A stretch of DNA of 9,305 nucleotides from Candidatus Zixiibacteriota bacterium (GTDB taxonomy: Bacteria; Zixibacteria; MSB-5A5; GN15; FEB-12): NCBI GenBank assembly GCA_023132995.1, contig JAGLXI010000003.1, forward strand, positions 1 through 9,305, in the 5' to 3' direction. Position 1 is the stretch's first letter. The number at the start of each line of letters is the position of its first letter. This document shows positions 1-6,940 of the stretch, in pieces. The notes under the pieces are model-generated. The model did not search any database, had not been told where the DNA came from, and saw only the letters and a list, made by a program, of their open reading frames with translations. The translations under genes and the position numbers were made by a program.

Positions 1-41
1 TCTACTTGACAGGGAAGCTTACGTCTGTGTCTGCAAGCAAC

Positions 42-392
42 CTACCAAATGCCAAGGGTGTCCTTGGCGGTGTCAGACGCCATCGTCTCCGGGTCCCACG
101 GAGGAGCCCATACTAAGATCATCTGGACTTCCACAACACCCTCCACCTCGGCGGCGGCCTTCTGAGCATTCGTGAGCAGTATCTCCCCGTATGGGCAGGC
201 GGGCGTTGTCAGAGTCATTCTTATCTCGACCCTGCCGGATAGTTGGACGTCCACGTCGTACACCAGGCCGAGGTCAATAATGCTGAGCCGAATCTCCGGG
301 TCCTGAACCGACTTCAGAGCCTCACGAATCTGTTCTTTGGTGGGTAGTGTCATGCCGTCAGGTTTCCCGGTGCTACTGGTATCGACAAGCAT
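42..392 (-). CDS. sufT: SufT-like MIP18/DUF59 Fe-S maturation protein
   Basis: This is a 116-residue single-domain MIP18 (DUF59) protein, the family of bacterial SufT and of the eukaryotic CIA factor that helps Fe-S cluster maturation or delivery. Visible family marks are DPEI (31-34), DLGLVY (40-45), TTPACP with the conserved Cys66, and a C-terminal VWAPPWDP segment followed by an LGIW end. It is the last gene of the suf operon, 21 bases after sufU, the position SufT occupies in many SUF operons that use SufU. It probably acts in the cytosol on late cluster transfer, which is inferred from family and context. The start is uncertain: ATG at 392 has no good ribosome site, and ATG at 353 (residue 14) better matches the usual N-terminus, shortly before the TKEQIREAL helix. 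No clear terminator follows in the 41 bases left in the window. Confidence 0.9.
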   Translation of the reverse strand: MLVDTSSTGKPDGMTLPTKEQIREALKSVQDPEIRLSIIDLGLVYDVDVQLSGRVEIRMTLTTPACPYGEILLTNAQKAAAEVEGVVEVQMILVWAPPWDPETMASDTAKDTLGIW

Positions 393-413
393 CCGGGTGC
401 GGTGTCTCGTGTC

Positions 414-902
414 CTATTCAGCATGTTCATCATCATCATTCTCGGTTGAGGCGCTGGCCTGCTTGTGGCCGTCTTCATAACTCTTTAGCCCTTCCACGAG
501 CGTGGCCCACGCCAGCAGCGCGCACTTGATCCGGACGGGGAACTGCTGCACTCCCCGCAGCGAATCGATATCGCCCAGGTCGTCGGGTATCTCCACCTGC
601 TCTCCCTTGAGCATCCTGCGGACCAGTTCGGCGATCCGCCTGACCTCGTCTATGGGCTTGCCCTTGGTTATTTCGGCCAGCATCGACCCGGAAGCGACGG
701 AGATAGCGCAGCCCTTACAGTTGACGTGGATATCCTTGATAGTGTCGTTGTCCATCTCAACCTGCATCTCGATCTCATCGCCACAGGCCGGATTGGAGCC
801 GTCGGATTTTATGTCGGCTTTCTCAAGCGGCTTGCGACCGCGCGGGGAGCGGTAGTGGTCGAGTATAATCTCGCGGTACATATCATCAAGCTGCTCGTTC
901 AT
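414..902 (-). CDS. sufU: SufU sulfur-transfer / Fe-S scaffold-like protein
   Basis: This 162-residue IscU-fold protein accepts persulfide sulfur from SufS and passes it to the SufBCD complex. Key residues are Cys40 and Asp42 in NPACGDE, Cys62 and Cys65 in CKGCAIS, and Cys127 in KCALLAW. The Cys65-Cys127 interval is about 19 residues longer than the matching interval in IscU. The extra stretch (roughly 80-100, GKPIDEVRR onward) is the insertion that distinguishes zinc-binding SufU from IscU. Cys40, Asp42, Cys65 and Cys127 match the zinc ligands and active-site cysteine of characterised SufU. The tail (148-162) is acidic and probably disordered. The ATG overlaps the sufS stop as ATGA and is preceded, 10 bases away, by a near-perfect GAGGAGGT site (913-920), so it should be strongly translated and coupled to sufS. 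No SufE gene is present in the window, which fits SufU as the SufS partner. Confidence 0.95.
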   Translation of the reverse strand: MNEQLDDMYREIILDHYRSPRGRKPLEKADIKSDGSNPACGDEIEMQVEMDNDTIKDIHVNCKGCAISVASGSMLAEITKGKPIDEVRRIAELVRRMLKGEQVEIPDDLGDIDSLRGVQQFPVRIKCALLAWATLVEGLKSYEDGHKQASASTENDDDEHAE

Positions 903-2185
903 ACGCCGAAATACCTCCTCATCTCAACTAAGGCTTCTATGAGGGCGTCAATATCGGCCTCGTCGTTGTAAATGTAAAGCGAAGCCCTGGCGGTGGCGGT
1001 CTTTCCCAATATCCTCAGCAATGGCTGGGCGCAGTGGTGTCCCGCCCGAATGGCAATGCCTCTCGAATCGAGGAAGGTGCTGATATCGTGAGGGTGGATG
1101 TTCGGATCGGTAAATGAGATAGCGCCCCCGCGCTGAGCCGGTTCCCGCGGCCCCTGGATTTCCAGTCCCTTGATCTGCGACAGCCGCTCGATAGCATACC
1201 CTGTGAGTTCCATCTCATGCCGCCTGATACTTTCCAGACCCAGTTCTTCGAGATAGGTCAGGGCCGCATCGAACGCCACGACGTTGGCGATGTCGGGTGT
1301 ACCCGCCTCGAACTTGTGGGGTAGCTCGGCCCAGGTGACGCGGTCGAAGTGCACCTCGTCGATCATCTCACCACCGGTGTTGAACGGTGGCATCTCTTCC
1401 AGCAGTTCACGCCGGCCGTAAAGGATACCCACACCGGTCGGGCCGAGCATCTTGTGCGACGAGAAGGCGTAGAAATCAACACCCAGTTCTTTGACATCAA
1501 TGGGCATGTGCGGAGCCGCCTGAGCGCCGTCGGCCAGAACTATCGCCCCCTGTTTGTGGGCCAGTTCCGTCAGCTTGGCCACCGGGTTGATGGTTCCCAG
1601 GACATTGGACATCTGCGTGAGGGCAAGCAGCTTCGTTCTCGGTGTGATTATGTTGTCGATGTCGCTCAGGTCGAGATGGCCGCAGAACGTTATCGGGATT
1701 TGCTTGAGCACGGCCTTCTTCTTTTGAGCCAGAATAACCCAGGGGACCAGGTTGGCGTGATGCTCCATCTCGGTGATGACTATCTCATCACCTTCCTTGA
1801 TGTTGGCCTCACCCCACGTGTATGCTATCAGATTGATCGCCTCAGTGGTACCGCGAGTGAAGATCACTTCCTCGCGCTGGACACCGCCCATGAAATTGGC
1901 CGCGTGCGCCCGAGTCTTTTCATAGGCGGCGGTAGCTCTCTCGGCCAGGAAATGCAGCCCTCGGTGGATATTGGCGTTCTGCTTGCGGTAGTAGTCGGTG
2001 ATCGCCCGGATTACAACCCAGGGCTTCTGCGACGTCGCGGCGCTGTCAAGATAGACGAGGCGCCGCCCGTTGATCCTCTGATCCAGTATGGGGAAGTCGG
2101 CCTTGACGGCAACCAGGTCCAGTCGCGGTTGGTGACTATCGGCTGGGATGGGAACTTTCCCGGTGTTGGTGTGCATTTGACTCAT
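899..2185 (-). CDS. sufS: Cysteine desulfurase SufS (type II, PLP-dependent)
   Basis: This is a class V aminotransferase-fold enzyme that converts L-cysteine to alanine and a protein-bound persulfide. Residue numbers here count from a TTG at 2200, which opens the frame five codons earlier. The PLP Schiff-base lysine is Lys250 in SSHKMLGPTG. His148 in EMEHHAN stacks on PLP, and Asp224 in LADGAQ contacts the pyridine nitrogen. The persulfide cysteine is Cys390 in RAGHHCAQP, the short-loop form typical of type II SufS. Length (428 residues from the chosen start) is usual for SufS. I prefer ATG 2185 with a weak AGAG element upstream; ATG 2176 and TTG 2200 are also possible, and the first ~25 residues are not conserved. 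The frame opens 13-28 bases after the Rieske gene, and its stop overlaps sufU, its sulfur acceptor. Confidence 0.96.
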   Translation of the reverse strand: MSQMHTNTGKVPIPADSHQPRLDLVAVKADFPILDQRINGRRLVYLDSAATSQKPWVVIRAITDYYRKQNANIHRGLHFLAERATAAYEKTRAHAANFMGGVQREEVIFTRGTTEAINLIAYTWGEANIKEGDEIVITEMEHHANLVPWVILAQKKKAVLKQIPITFCGHLDLSDIDNIITPRTKLLALTQMSNVLGTINPVAKLTELAHKQGAIVLADGAQAAPHMPIDVKELGVDFYAFSSHKMLGPTGVGILYGRRELLEEMPPFNTGGEMIDEVHFDRVTWAELPHKFEAGTPDIANVVAFDAALTYLEELGLESIRRHEMELTGYAIERLSQIKGLEIQGPREPAQRGGAISFTDPNIHPHDISTFLDSRGIAIRAGHHCAQPLLRILGKTATARASLYIYNDEADIDALIEALVEMRRYFGV

Positions 2186-2213
2186 ACCTGTGCTCTGCAA
2201 ATTGGTGTCATAC

Positions 2214-2525
2214 TCAGTCTACGAGAACGTAGATGTCTACGCTTTCAACTTTCAGTTCAAACCGGTCGATGCCCACCACCGCCGGGGGGGCCGTGAAAGC
2301 CCCGGTGCGTATGTCGAACCTGGCGCCGTGCCGGGGGCAGACCAGTTCGTGCCCGACGAGACGGCCATCGCCGAAGGGGGCTGAATCATGCGAACATTCG
2401 TTGGCCAGAGCATAGAACCCGTCGCCGGCGTGACAGATGACAATGTTCACGTCGGCAACCTCATACTCGCGAACCTGCCCTTCGGGAATGTCGCCGACCC
2501 CGGCGACTCTGACAAAGTGGCCCAT
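2214..2525 (-). CDS. Rieske-type [2Fe-2S] ferredoxin in suf operon
   Basis: This 103-residue protein is a stand-alone Rieske domain, as in ferredoxin subunits of non-haem iron dioxygenases and NirD-like proteins. The cluster ligands are Cys44 and His46 in CSHDSAP, and Cys63 and His66 in CPRHGARFD, giving C-x-H-x16-C-x2-H. There is no signal peptide or membrane segment, so it is cytosolic. It starts 2 bases after the sufD stop and has a good GGAGGG site (2535-2540) nine bases upstream, so it belongs to the operon. No oxygenase gene is nearby. Similar Rieske genes occur in actinobacterial suf operons, where automated pipelines often name them dioxygenase ferredoxin subunits. Its role is not established. 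Electron supply for cluster assembly, a redox-sensing function, or being a client protein are all possible inferences. Family assignment is secure; function is not. Confidence 0.93.
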   Translation of the reverse strand: MGHFVRVAGVGDIPEGQVREYEVADVNIVICHAGDGFYALANECSHDSAPFGDGRLVGHELVCPRHGARFDIRTGAFTAPPAVVGIDRFELKVESVDIYVLVD

Positions 2526-2527
2526 TC

Positions 2528-3859
2528 CTACAAACCCTCCAGACGGCGGTGTGCAAACCCTGCAACCCGCTCCGCCACGTCGCTCGGCAGACGTTTCAAG
2601 GTGGAGTCCACGAAACCTGCCACAATCATGCGCACCGCTGCCTCCTGCTCAATTCCGCGCGACTTCAGGTAGAAAATGGTCAGCGGGTCGATGGGACCGA
2701 TTGTCGCGCCGTGAGTACAAGACACGTCCTCGTTGAGGATCTCAAGCTCCGGGATCACTTCCGCCCTGACGCCGCGATTCAACAGGAGATTGCGGTTTTC
2801 CTGGTAGGCCTCGCAGCCTTTGGCTTCATTCTCTATGCGGATCAGACCGGTGTAGGCCGACGTTGATTTATCACGCAGCACGGTCTTGAAGTCGATGTTT
2901 GACTGTGTTCGTGAGGCTGCATGATGGTGCCGGGTGTGATTGTCGAAATGCTGACGCCCGGATGCGAACAGCAATCCGATGATGTTACTCTCGGCGCCCT
3001 CACCCACCAGGGATACTCCGTAGTTGTGTTTTGATACGGCGCCGCCGAAATCAAGCGGGACAGTCAACATAGTGGCGCCGCGTTCAAGGGTGGCCCTGTG
3101 AGTCAGGTAGGAATTCATGCGGTGAGCGTACCTTTGCAAAGACACGTAGCGCACGCGGCTTTCCTGAAGGCCGAATATCTCCACGGCGCTGTTGGCATGG
3201 CTGGTGTTTCGGTCGCTGTCGTCCCCGCCGAAATATTCGTCGACCACGGTGAGTTCGGCGTTGCGGCCGACTACTATCAGCAGTCTGTGGAATTGCGTTG
3301 ATCCGGACCGCCCGGCTTCCCGTAGGAGATGAATCGGCTCGGCGACACGAACGGAGTCAGGTACAAAGATGAATATCCCGTTATTCCAGAGGGCGCTGTT
3401 TTGCGCCTCGAACTTGCCACTCCGGCTGTTGATCAACTGGTAGAGGTATTGCTCGACCAACTTCCGATGGCGGTCGACCGCCTCCGACAATCGGCAGACG
3501 ACCACACCGCGGGATGTTAGTGCGTCCGCGCCGTGCAACTCAATGTCCCGGCCGCCGACGTCATGAACAAGGCGGCCCGTGGAGTCTTTCTCCAGGTGCT
3601 CGGATACCGGTCCTTCGGAGGACTGGACACCGTCGTCGGGGGTGCTGTCCGGGGGTCCGTCGTGCGGGATCAGGAATGTTGCCGGGTCGGTATAACGCCA
3701 CAGGTGCAGCCCGCGCGGCGGAACCGGGCTCTTGTTAAAGTCCCGGCGAGATCGTTCCCTGGCATCTCGCAGCCACTTCGGACCACGGAGCAACTCCGGA
3801 GCCGATTCGGGGATGAGATACTCGCTGGTAGTGTCTGTCTTTTGGCTGCTCCTGCTCAT
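2528..3859 (-). CDS. sufD: Fe-S assembly scaffold subunit SufD
   Basis: This 443-residue protein is a SufB/SufD paralogue with the right-handed beta-helix core domain. It pairs with SufB and one SufC in the SufBC2D scaffold, where it supports iron entry and cluster formation. The diagnostic segment is CTHGATIGPIDP (381-392) followed by FYLKSRGI (396-403); His383 should correspond to the functionally important conserved histidine of E. coli SufD. The N-terminal region (1-60) contains the LWRYTDP motif seen in SufD proteins. Residues 66-100 form a hydrophilic, probably flexible linker rich in Ser, Pro, Asp and Glu. It lacks the SufB cysteine motif ECDALLIG, having YQENRNLLL in its place (352-360), as expected for SufD. 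The start ATG shares one base with the sufB stop (TAATG) and has an AAGGA site about 11 bases upstream. Confidence 0.95.
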   Translation of the reverse strand: MSRSSQKTDTTSEYLIPESAPELLRGPKWLRDARERSRRDFNKSPVPPRGLHLWRYTDPATFLIPHDGPPDSTPDDGVQSSEGPVSEHLEKDSTGRLVHDVGGRDIELHGADALTSRGVVVCRLSEAVDRHRKLVEQYLYQLINSRSGKFEAQNSALWNNGIFIFVPDSVRVAEPIHLLREAGRSGSTQFHRLLIVVGRNAELTVVDEYFGGDDSDRNTSHANSAVEIFGLQESRVRYVSLQRYAHRMNSYLTHRATLERGATMLTVPLDFGGAVSKHNYGVSLVGEGAESNIIGLLFASGRQHFDNHTRHHHAASRTQSNIDFKTVLRDKSTSAYTGLIRIENEAKGCEAYQENRNLLLNRGVRAEVIPELEILNEDVSCTHGATIGPIDPLTIFYLKSRGIEQEAAVRMIVAGFVDSTLKRLPSDVAERVAGFAHRRLEGL

Positions 3860-5292
3860 TATCCGATAGATCCTTCCATCTCAAGCTCGATCAGGCGGTT
3901 CAGTTCCACCGCATACTCAAGAGGCAGTTCCTTTGTGAACGGCTCCATGAAGCCATTTACGATTAGCAACCGGGCGTCATCCTCTGTCAGACCCCGGCTG
4001 GTGAGATAGAAAAGCTGCTCCTCTGCCACTTTGGAAACGCGCGCCTCGTGTTCCACCTTGACCTGGTCGTTGTCTACCTCCATGGTTGGGTAGGTATCGC
4101 TGCGGGCGTCCTCCCCGATCAACAAGGCGTCGCACTCGACCGATACTTTTGTATTGGCGGCGTTCTTGTGGACTTTGACCAGGCCGCGGTACGATGCCCG
4201 GCCGTTGTCTTTGGAGACCGATTTCGACCTGATCCTGGACGAGGTATTGGGAGCGACGTGGATCACCTTGGCCCCGGCGTCCTGGTGCTGGTCCTTGCCG
4301 GCGAAGGCCACTGACAGGATCTCCCCTCTGGCTCCTTCGCCCATCAGTTGAATGCACGGGTATTTCATTGACAGTCGCGAACCGAGATTCCCGTCCACCC
4401 ATTCCACCGTGGCATTGCCGTAAACCGACGCTCGTTTGGTCACCAGGTTGAAGATATTGCGCGACCAGTTCTGGATAGTTGTGTACCGTATGTAGGAGTC
4501 TTCCAGCGCGATCACCTCCACTACGGCCGTGTGCAGTGAGTCGGTAGAGTACACCGGTGCCGTGCAACCCTCGATGTAATGCACCCGCGAGCCCTTGTCG
4601 GCGATAATCAGGGTTCGCTCGAACTGACCCATGTTCTCCGCGTTGATCCGGAAATACGCCTGGAGCGGAACCTTGACGTCGATGCCGGGCGGTACGTAGA
4701 TGAGCGACCCGCCCGACCACACGGCCGTATTCAGCGCCGCGAACTTGTTGTCGGCAGTGGAAATCACGGTCCCGAAGTACTTCTTTACCAGGTCCGGGTG
4801 CTCTCTCAGGCCGCTGTCCATATCGAGAAAAATTATCCCCTGCTTTTTCAGATCCTCGCGCATGGAGTGGTAGACCACTTCCGATTCGTACTGGGCCGAC
4901 ACGCCACCTAAGAATTTGCGTTCCGCCTCGGGGATGCCAAGCCGGTCGAACGTCTTCTTGATGTACTCCGGCACGTTGTCCCAGTTCGATTGCTGGTGTT
5001 CTATCGGTTTCATAAAGTAGTAGATGTTCTCGAAGTCGATCTCGGAAAGCAGTTCAGAATTGCCCCACTTGGGAATCGGTTTGGCGGTGAAGATGTCCAG
5101 GGCCGCATGGCGGAGCTCGGTCATCCACGCAGGTTCCTTTTTCATCCGGGAAATCATCTCCACGACTTCATGGTTGATTCCCCTGGCCCCCTTATGGAAG
5201 TAGTTGACCGGGTCCTGGAAGCCGTACCTTGTGGCGTAGTCTTTGTCCAGAGAGGCTAAATCTTCGTTGTGCCGTCTGATCTCGTCCGACAT
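3859..5292 (-). CDS. sufB: Fe-S assembly scaffold subunit SufB
   Basis: This 477-residue core scaffold subunit receives sulfur and carries the nascent cluster in SufBC2D. The N-terminal part (1-130) has the GFQDPVNYFHKGARGIN and KPIPKWG segments typical of SufB. Cys243 in EGCTAP and Cys387 in VECDALLIG probably match E. coli Cys254 and Cys405, ends of the proposed sulfur-transfer path. Glu416 in VEHEA lies 29 residues after Cys387, the spacing of the E. coli Cys405/Glu434 pair proposed to coordinate the cluster. The C-terminus has the QLFYLTSRGL motif that contacts SufC. Length is near the E. coli protein (495). It starts 2 bases after the sufC stop, with a GGAG site seven bases upstream that overlaps the end of sufC. 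The C-B-D gene order is common in bacteria and archaea. Confidence 0.97.
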   Translation of the reverse strand: MSDEIRRHNEDLASLDKDYATRYGFQDPVNYFHKGARGINHEVVEMISRMKKEPAWMTELRHAALDIFTAKPIPKWGNSELLSEIDFENIYYFMKPIEHQQSNWDNVPEYIKKTFDRLGIPEAERKFLGGVSAQYESEVVYHSMREDLKKQGIIFLDMDSGLREHPDLVKKYFGTVISTADNKFAALNTAVWSGGSLIYVPPGIDVKVPLQAYFRINAENMGQFERTLIIADKGSRVHYIEGCTAPVYSTDSLHTAVVEVIALEDSYIRYTTIQNWSRNIFNLVTKRASVYGNATVEWVDGNLGSRLSMKYPCIQLMGEGARGEILSVAFAGKDQHQDAGAKVIHVAPNTSSRIRSKSVSKDNGRASYRGLVKVHKNAANTKVSVECDALLIGEDARSDTYPTMEVDNDQVKVEHEARVSKVAEEQLFYLTSRGLTEDDARLLIVNGFMEPFTKELPLEYAVELNRLIELEMEGSIG

Positions 5293-5294
5293 GC

Positions 5295-6065
5295 CTACGC
5301 TCCGGTTCCTTGGGCGTATTCGGCCTCCACCCAGTCATAGCCAAGTTCTTCAAGCTTGAGCGCCAGTTCCGGCCCGCCGGTCTTCACTATCCGACCGTGT
5401 ATCATGACGTGAACGTGGTGCGGCTTGACGTAATTCAGTAACCTCTGGTAGTGGGTCACCAGCAGCAGAGCGTTTGAATCATTGTGAAAGCGGTTGATTC
5501 CTTCCGAGACGATTTTCAGAGCGTCGATGTCCAGTCCGGAATCGGTCTCGTCGAGCAGGGCCATCTTCGGGTTGAGCATGGACATCTGGAGTATTTCGAT
5601 GCGCTTCTTTTCGCCCCCGGAGAAACCGTCGTTGAGATAGCGGGTGGCGAACGACGGGTCGATTAAAAGCGCCTTCATGGCGGCCTTGAACAGCTTGCGA
5701 AAATCGGACATGTCGGCGTCTTTACCCCGGTGAGCCTGTAGCGCCGCTCGCATGAAATTGGCCACGGTTACGCCCGGGATTGCCAACGGGTACTGGAAAG
5801 CAAGGTACAGTCCGGCGCGCGAGCGCTCATCGGCACTCATGCTTAGGATGCTGCGGCCGTCAAGAAACGCCTCACCCGACATGATAGCATAATCCGGATG
5901 CCCCATCAGGGCGTTGGAGAGGGAGGACTTGCCTGAGCCGTTGGGGCCCATGATGGCATGTATCTCGCCGGGGAGAATCTTCAGGCTGACCCCGGAGACA
6001 ATCTGCTTGCCGTCCACTTCAACGTGTATGTCGTTGAATTCAAAGAGTGCTTTCTGATCGGGCAT
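5295..6065 (-). CDS. sufC: Fe-S assembly ATPase SufC
   Basis: This is a 256-residue soluble ABC-type ATPase that binds SufB and SufD and drives shape changes of the scaffold. It has all nucleotide-binding motifs: Walker A GPNGSGKSS (40-48, Lys46), Q-loop Gln91 in AFQYP, signature FSGGEKKR (148-155), Walker B MALLDE (168-173, Glu173 catalytic) with the D-loop SGLDIDALK, and H-loop His205 in VTHY. The LDETDSGLD form of Walker B and the GLYLAFQYP segment are typical of SufC, as opposed to transporter ATPases. No membrane partner is encoded nearby. Its start lies 26 bases inside the end of the regulator gene, with an AAGGA site about 10 bases upstream, so its translation is probably coupled to the regulator. 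Confidence 0.97.
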   Translation of the reverse strand: MPDQKALFEFNDIHVEVDGKQIVSGVSLKILPGEIHAIMGPNGSGKSSLSNALMGHPDYAIMSGEAFLDGRSILSMSADERSRAGLYLAFQYPLAIPGVTVANFMRAALQAHRGKDADMSDFRKLFKAAMKALLIDPSFATRYLNDGFSGGEKKRIEILQMSMLNPKMALLDETDSGLDIDALKIVSEGINRFHNDSNALLLVTHYQRLLNYVKPHHVHVMIHGRIVKTGGPELALKLEELGYDWVEAEYAQGTGA

Positions 6066-6621
6066 GTTTGACCGTTCCTTGTCGCTTAGTGGTTGTGTTG
6101 GCGGCGCTTTTCTTCACGCCTGCCGTGCTCGGGGCGGGAGTCTCCATCAGCGTCTCCAGATTTACGAAGGTCGCCGAAGAGTCGGCCCGGTTCATCACTG
6201 GTGGCAGACTGCCGCTGATAATGTCCGCCAGTGAAGTGCTGCCGAGAAAACCTGCCACATATCCGGCCAGGCCGCCAAGCATGTCGTGTACCGAACAGTG
6301 GCTGCTGTGAACACATTGCTCCAGTCGTCCGGTGCGCTTGAGGCAATGGTCCGGGTCGATCAGCGGTCCCCCAAGGCCGGTGATTACTTCCAGCAGGTAA
6401 ATCTCATCTGGCGGCCGGACGATACGAAATCCCCCCTTGCGACCCCGGACAGTCGTCACCAGCCCGGCCTTTCGCAGTTTGGATAGGAGCTTTGAAGCAT
6501 ACGGCACAGAAATACCTTCCATTTCAGCGATATCGGGAATGGATAGCTTTTCCCCGGGCCCCTTACGGGCCAGAACCAAAAGGCACCTCAAACCGTATTC
6601 TTCTGTAGCCGAAAACCGCAT
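6040..6621 (-). CDS. Rrf2/IscR-family Fe-S-sensing regulator
   Basis: This 193-residue Rrf2-family DNA-binding protein probably senses Fe-S cluster supply and controls the suf operon it heads. Residues 1-68 form the winged helix-turn-helix: MRFSATEEYGLR, then the recognition segment ISVPYASKLLSKLRKAGLV, then the wing VRGRKGGF. The cluster region has Cys93, Cys103, Cys109 and His112, giving C-x9-C-x5-C-x2-H. E. coli IscR has C-x5-C-x5-C-x2-H, so the first gap is four residues longer. Position 43, glutamate in E. coli IscR, is serine here by gap-free alignment. A tail from about 145 to 193, rich in Ser, Thr, Ala and Lys, extends past the usual ~160 residues and is probably disordered. A good GGAG site (6628-6631) lies six bases before the ATG. 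The sequence alone does not distinguish an IscR-like repressor from another SUF-linked Rrf2 protein, so no symbol is given. Confidence 0.9.
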   Translation of the reverse strand: MRFSATEEYGLRCLLVLARKGPGEKLSIPDIAEMEGISVPYASKLLSKLRKAGLVTTVRGRKGGFRIVRPPDEIYLLEVITGLGGPLIDPDHCLKRTGRLEQCVHSSHCSVHDMLGGLAGYVAGFLGSTSLADIISGSLPPVMNRADSSATFVNLETLMETPAPSTAGVKKSAANTTTKRQGTVKHARSESTL

Positions 6622-6664
6622 ATCCTACTCCAAGTTGCCTTCATTCTCACCAGGCCGAGGCGCC

Positions 6665-6693
6665 ATATTACAAAATCATTACCGAATTGTAAA
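6665..6693 (-). promoter_or_regulatory. Sigma70-like promoter of the suf operon
   Basis: Read on the minus strand, TTTACA (6693-6688, -35, five of six consensus bases) is followed after exactly 17 bases by TAATAT (6670-6665, -10, four of six). Transcription would start near 6658, giving a leader of about 37 bases that includes the GGAG ribosome site of the Rrf2 gene. It is the AT-rich island in an otherwise GC-rich intergenic region, and is suitably placed for the whole operon. Confidence 0.6.
6668..6692. promoter_or_regulatory. Inverted repeat, candidate autoregulatory operator
   Basis: TTACAA (6668-6673) and TTGTAA (6687-6692) form a perfect 6-base inverted repeat around 13 bases, 25 bases in all. 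One arm lies within the -35 region and the other overlaps the -10 box of the suf promoter, so a dimer bound here would block RNA polymerase. The 25-base span matches the size of IscR-type sites, but the bases do not match the E. coli IscR type 1 consensus. Binding by the adjacent Rrf2 protein is inferred. Confidence 0.4.
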
Positions 6694-6904
6694 GTATTAT
6701 CTTGAACCGAGGCGCAAAAGAAAAGTTCCCGCCGATTGCGTTTCAGGATGGGCGGGTGGTTGAGCTTGGGAGAGTCGGGCTCTGGGCGCGCAGCAACAGT
6801 CGCCGCCGACCGTAAGTGGTTGTGGTGTTGTTAGATAGAAGAGGTGTCCATCGTAACTTCTTACAAGCACTTTCTCCAAACTCCCAAAAAACAGGCGGTA
6901 GAGG

Positions 6905-6930
6905 TTGCGGGGAGGGGCAATCTGTATTAT
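6905..6930 (+). promoter_or_regulatory. Weak candidate promoter for iorAB
   Basis: TATTAT at 6925-6930 matches the -10 consensus at five of six bases. The only -35-like element, TTGCGG at 6905-6910, is separated by 14 bases, shorter than the ideal 17, so an activator or another promoter may be needed. If used, transcription would start near 6937 and the leader (about 120 bases) would contain all three hairpins described for this region. Confidence 0.25.
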
Positions 6931-6940
6931 CATGGCTAAC

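Noticed and set aside
1..41. Terminator after the suf operon
   Set aside because: No stem followed by a T tract on the minus strand in these bases; the operon end may lie outside the window.
1349..2296. 315-codon plus-strand open frame opposite sufS
   Set aside because: It lies antisense to a well-conserved sufS with all catalytic motifs, and its translation shows no recognisable domain. GC-rich coding DNA often leaves such open shadows.
3533..4009. 158-codon plus-strand frame across the sufD/sufB junction
   Set aside because: Antisense to two intact genes and without a family signature or a convincing ribosome site.
3977..4720. 247-codon minus-strand frame inside sufB
   Set aside because: Same strand, different frame, wholly inside SufB; Arg/Gly/Gln-rich composition typical of an out-of-frame reading, with no motif.
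6660..6700. Second, plus-strand promoter from the same AT-rich island toward iorA
   Set aside because: TATTAT (6695-6700) has no -35 element at 16-18 bases; the nearest, TTACAA, is 21 bases away.
6716..6900. Possible small RNA gene (tRNA, SRP, 6S, T-box)
   Set aside because: Only 4-5 base stems and none of the conserved sequences of these RNA families could be found.
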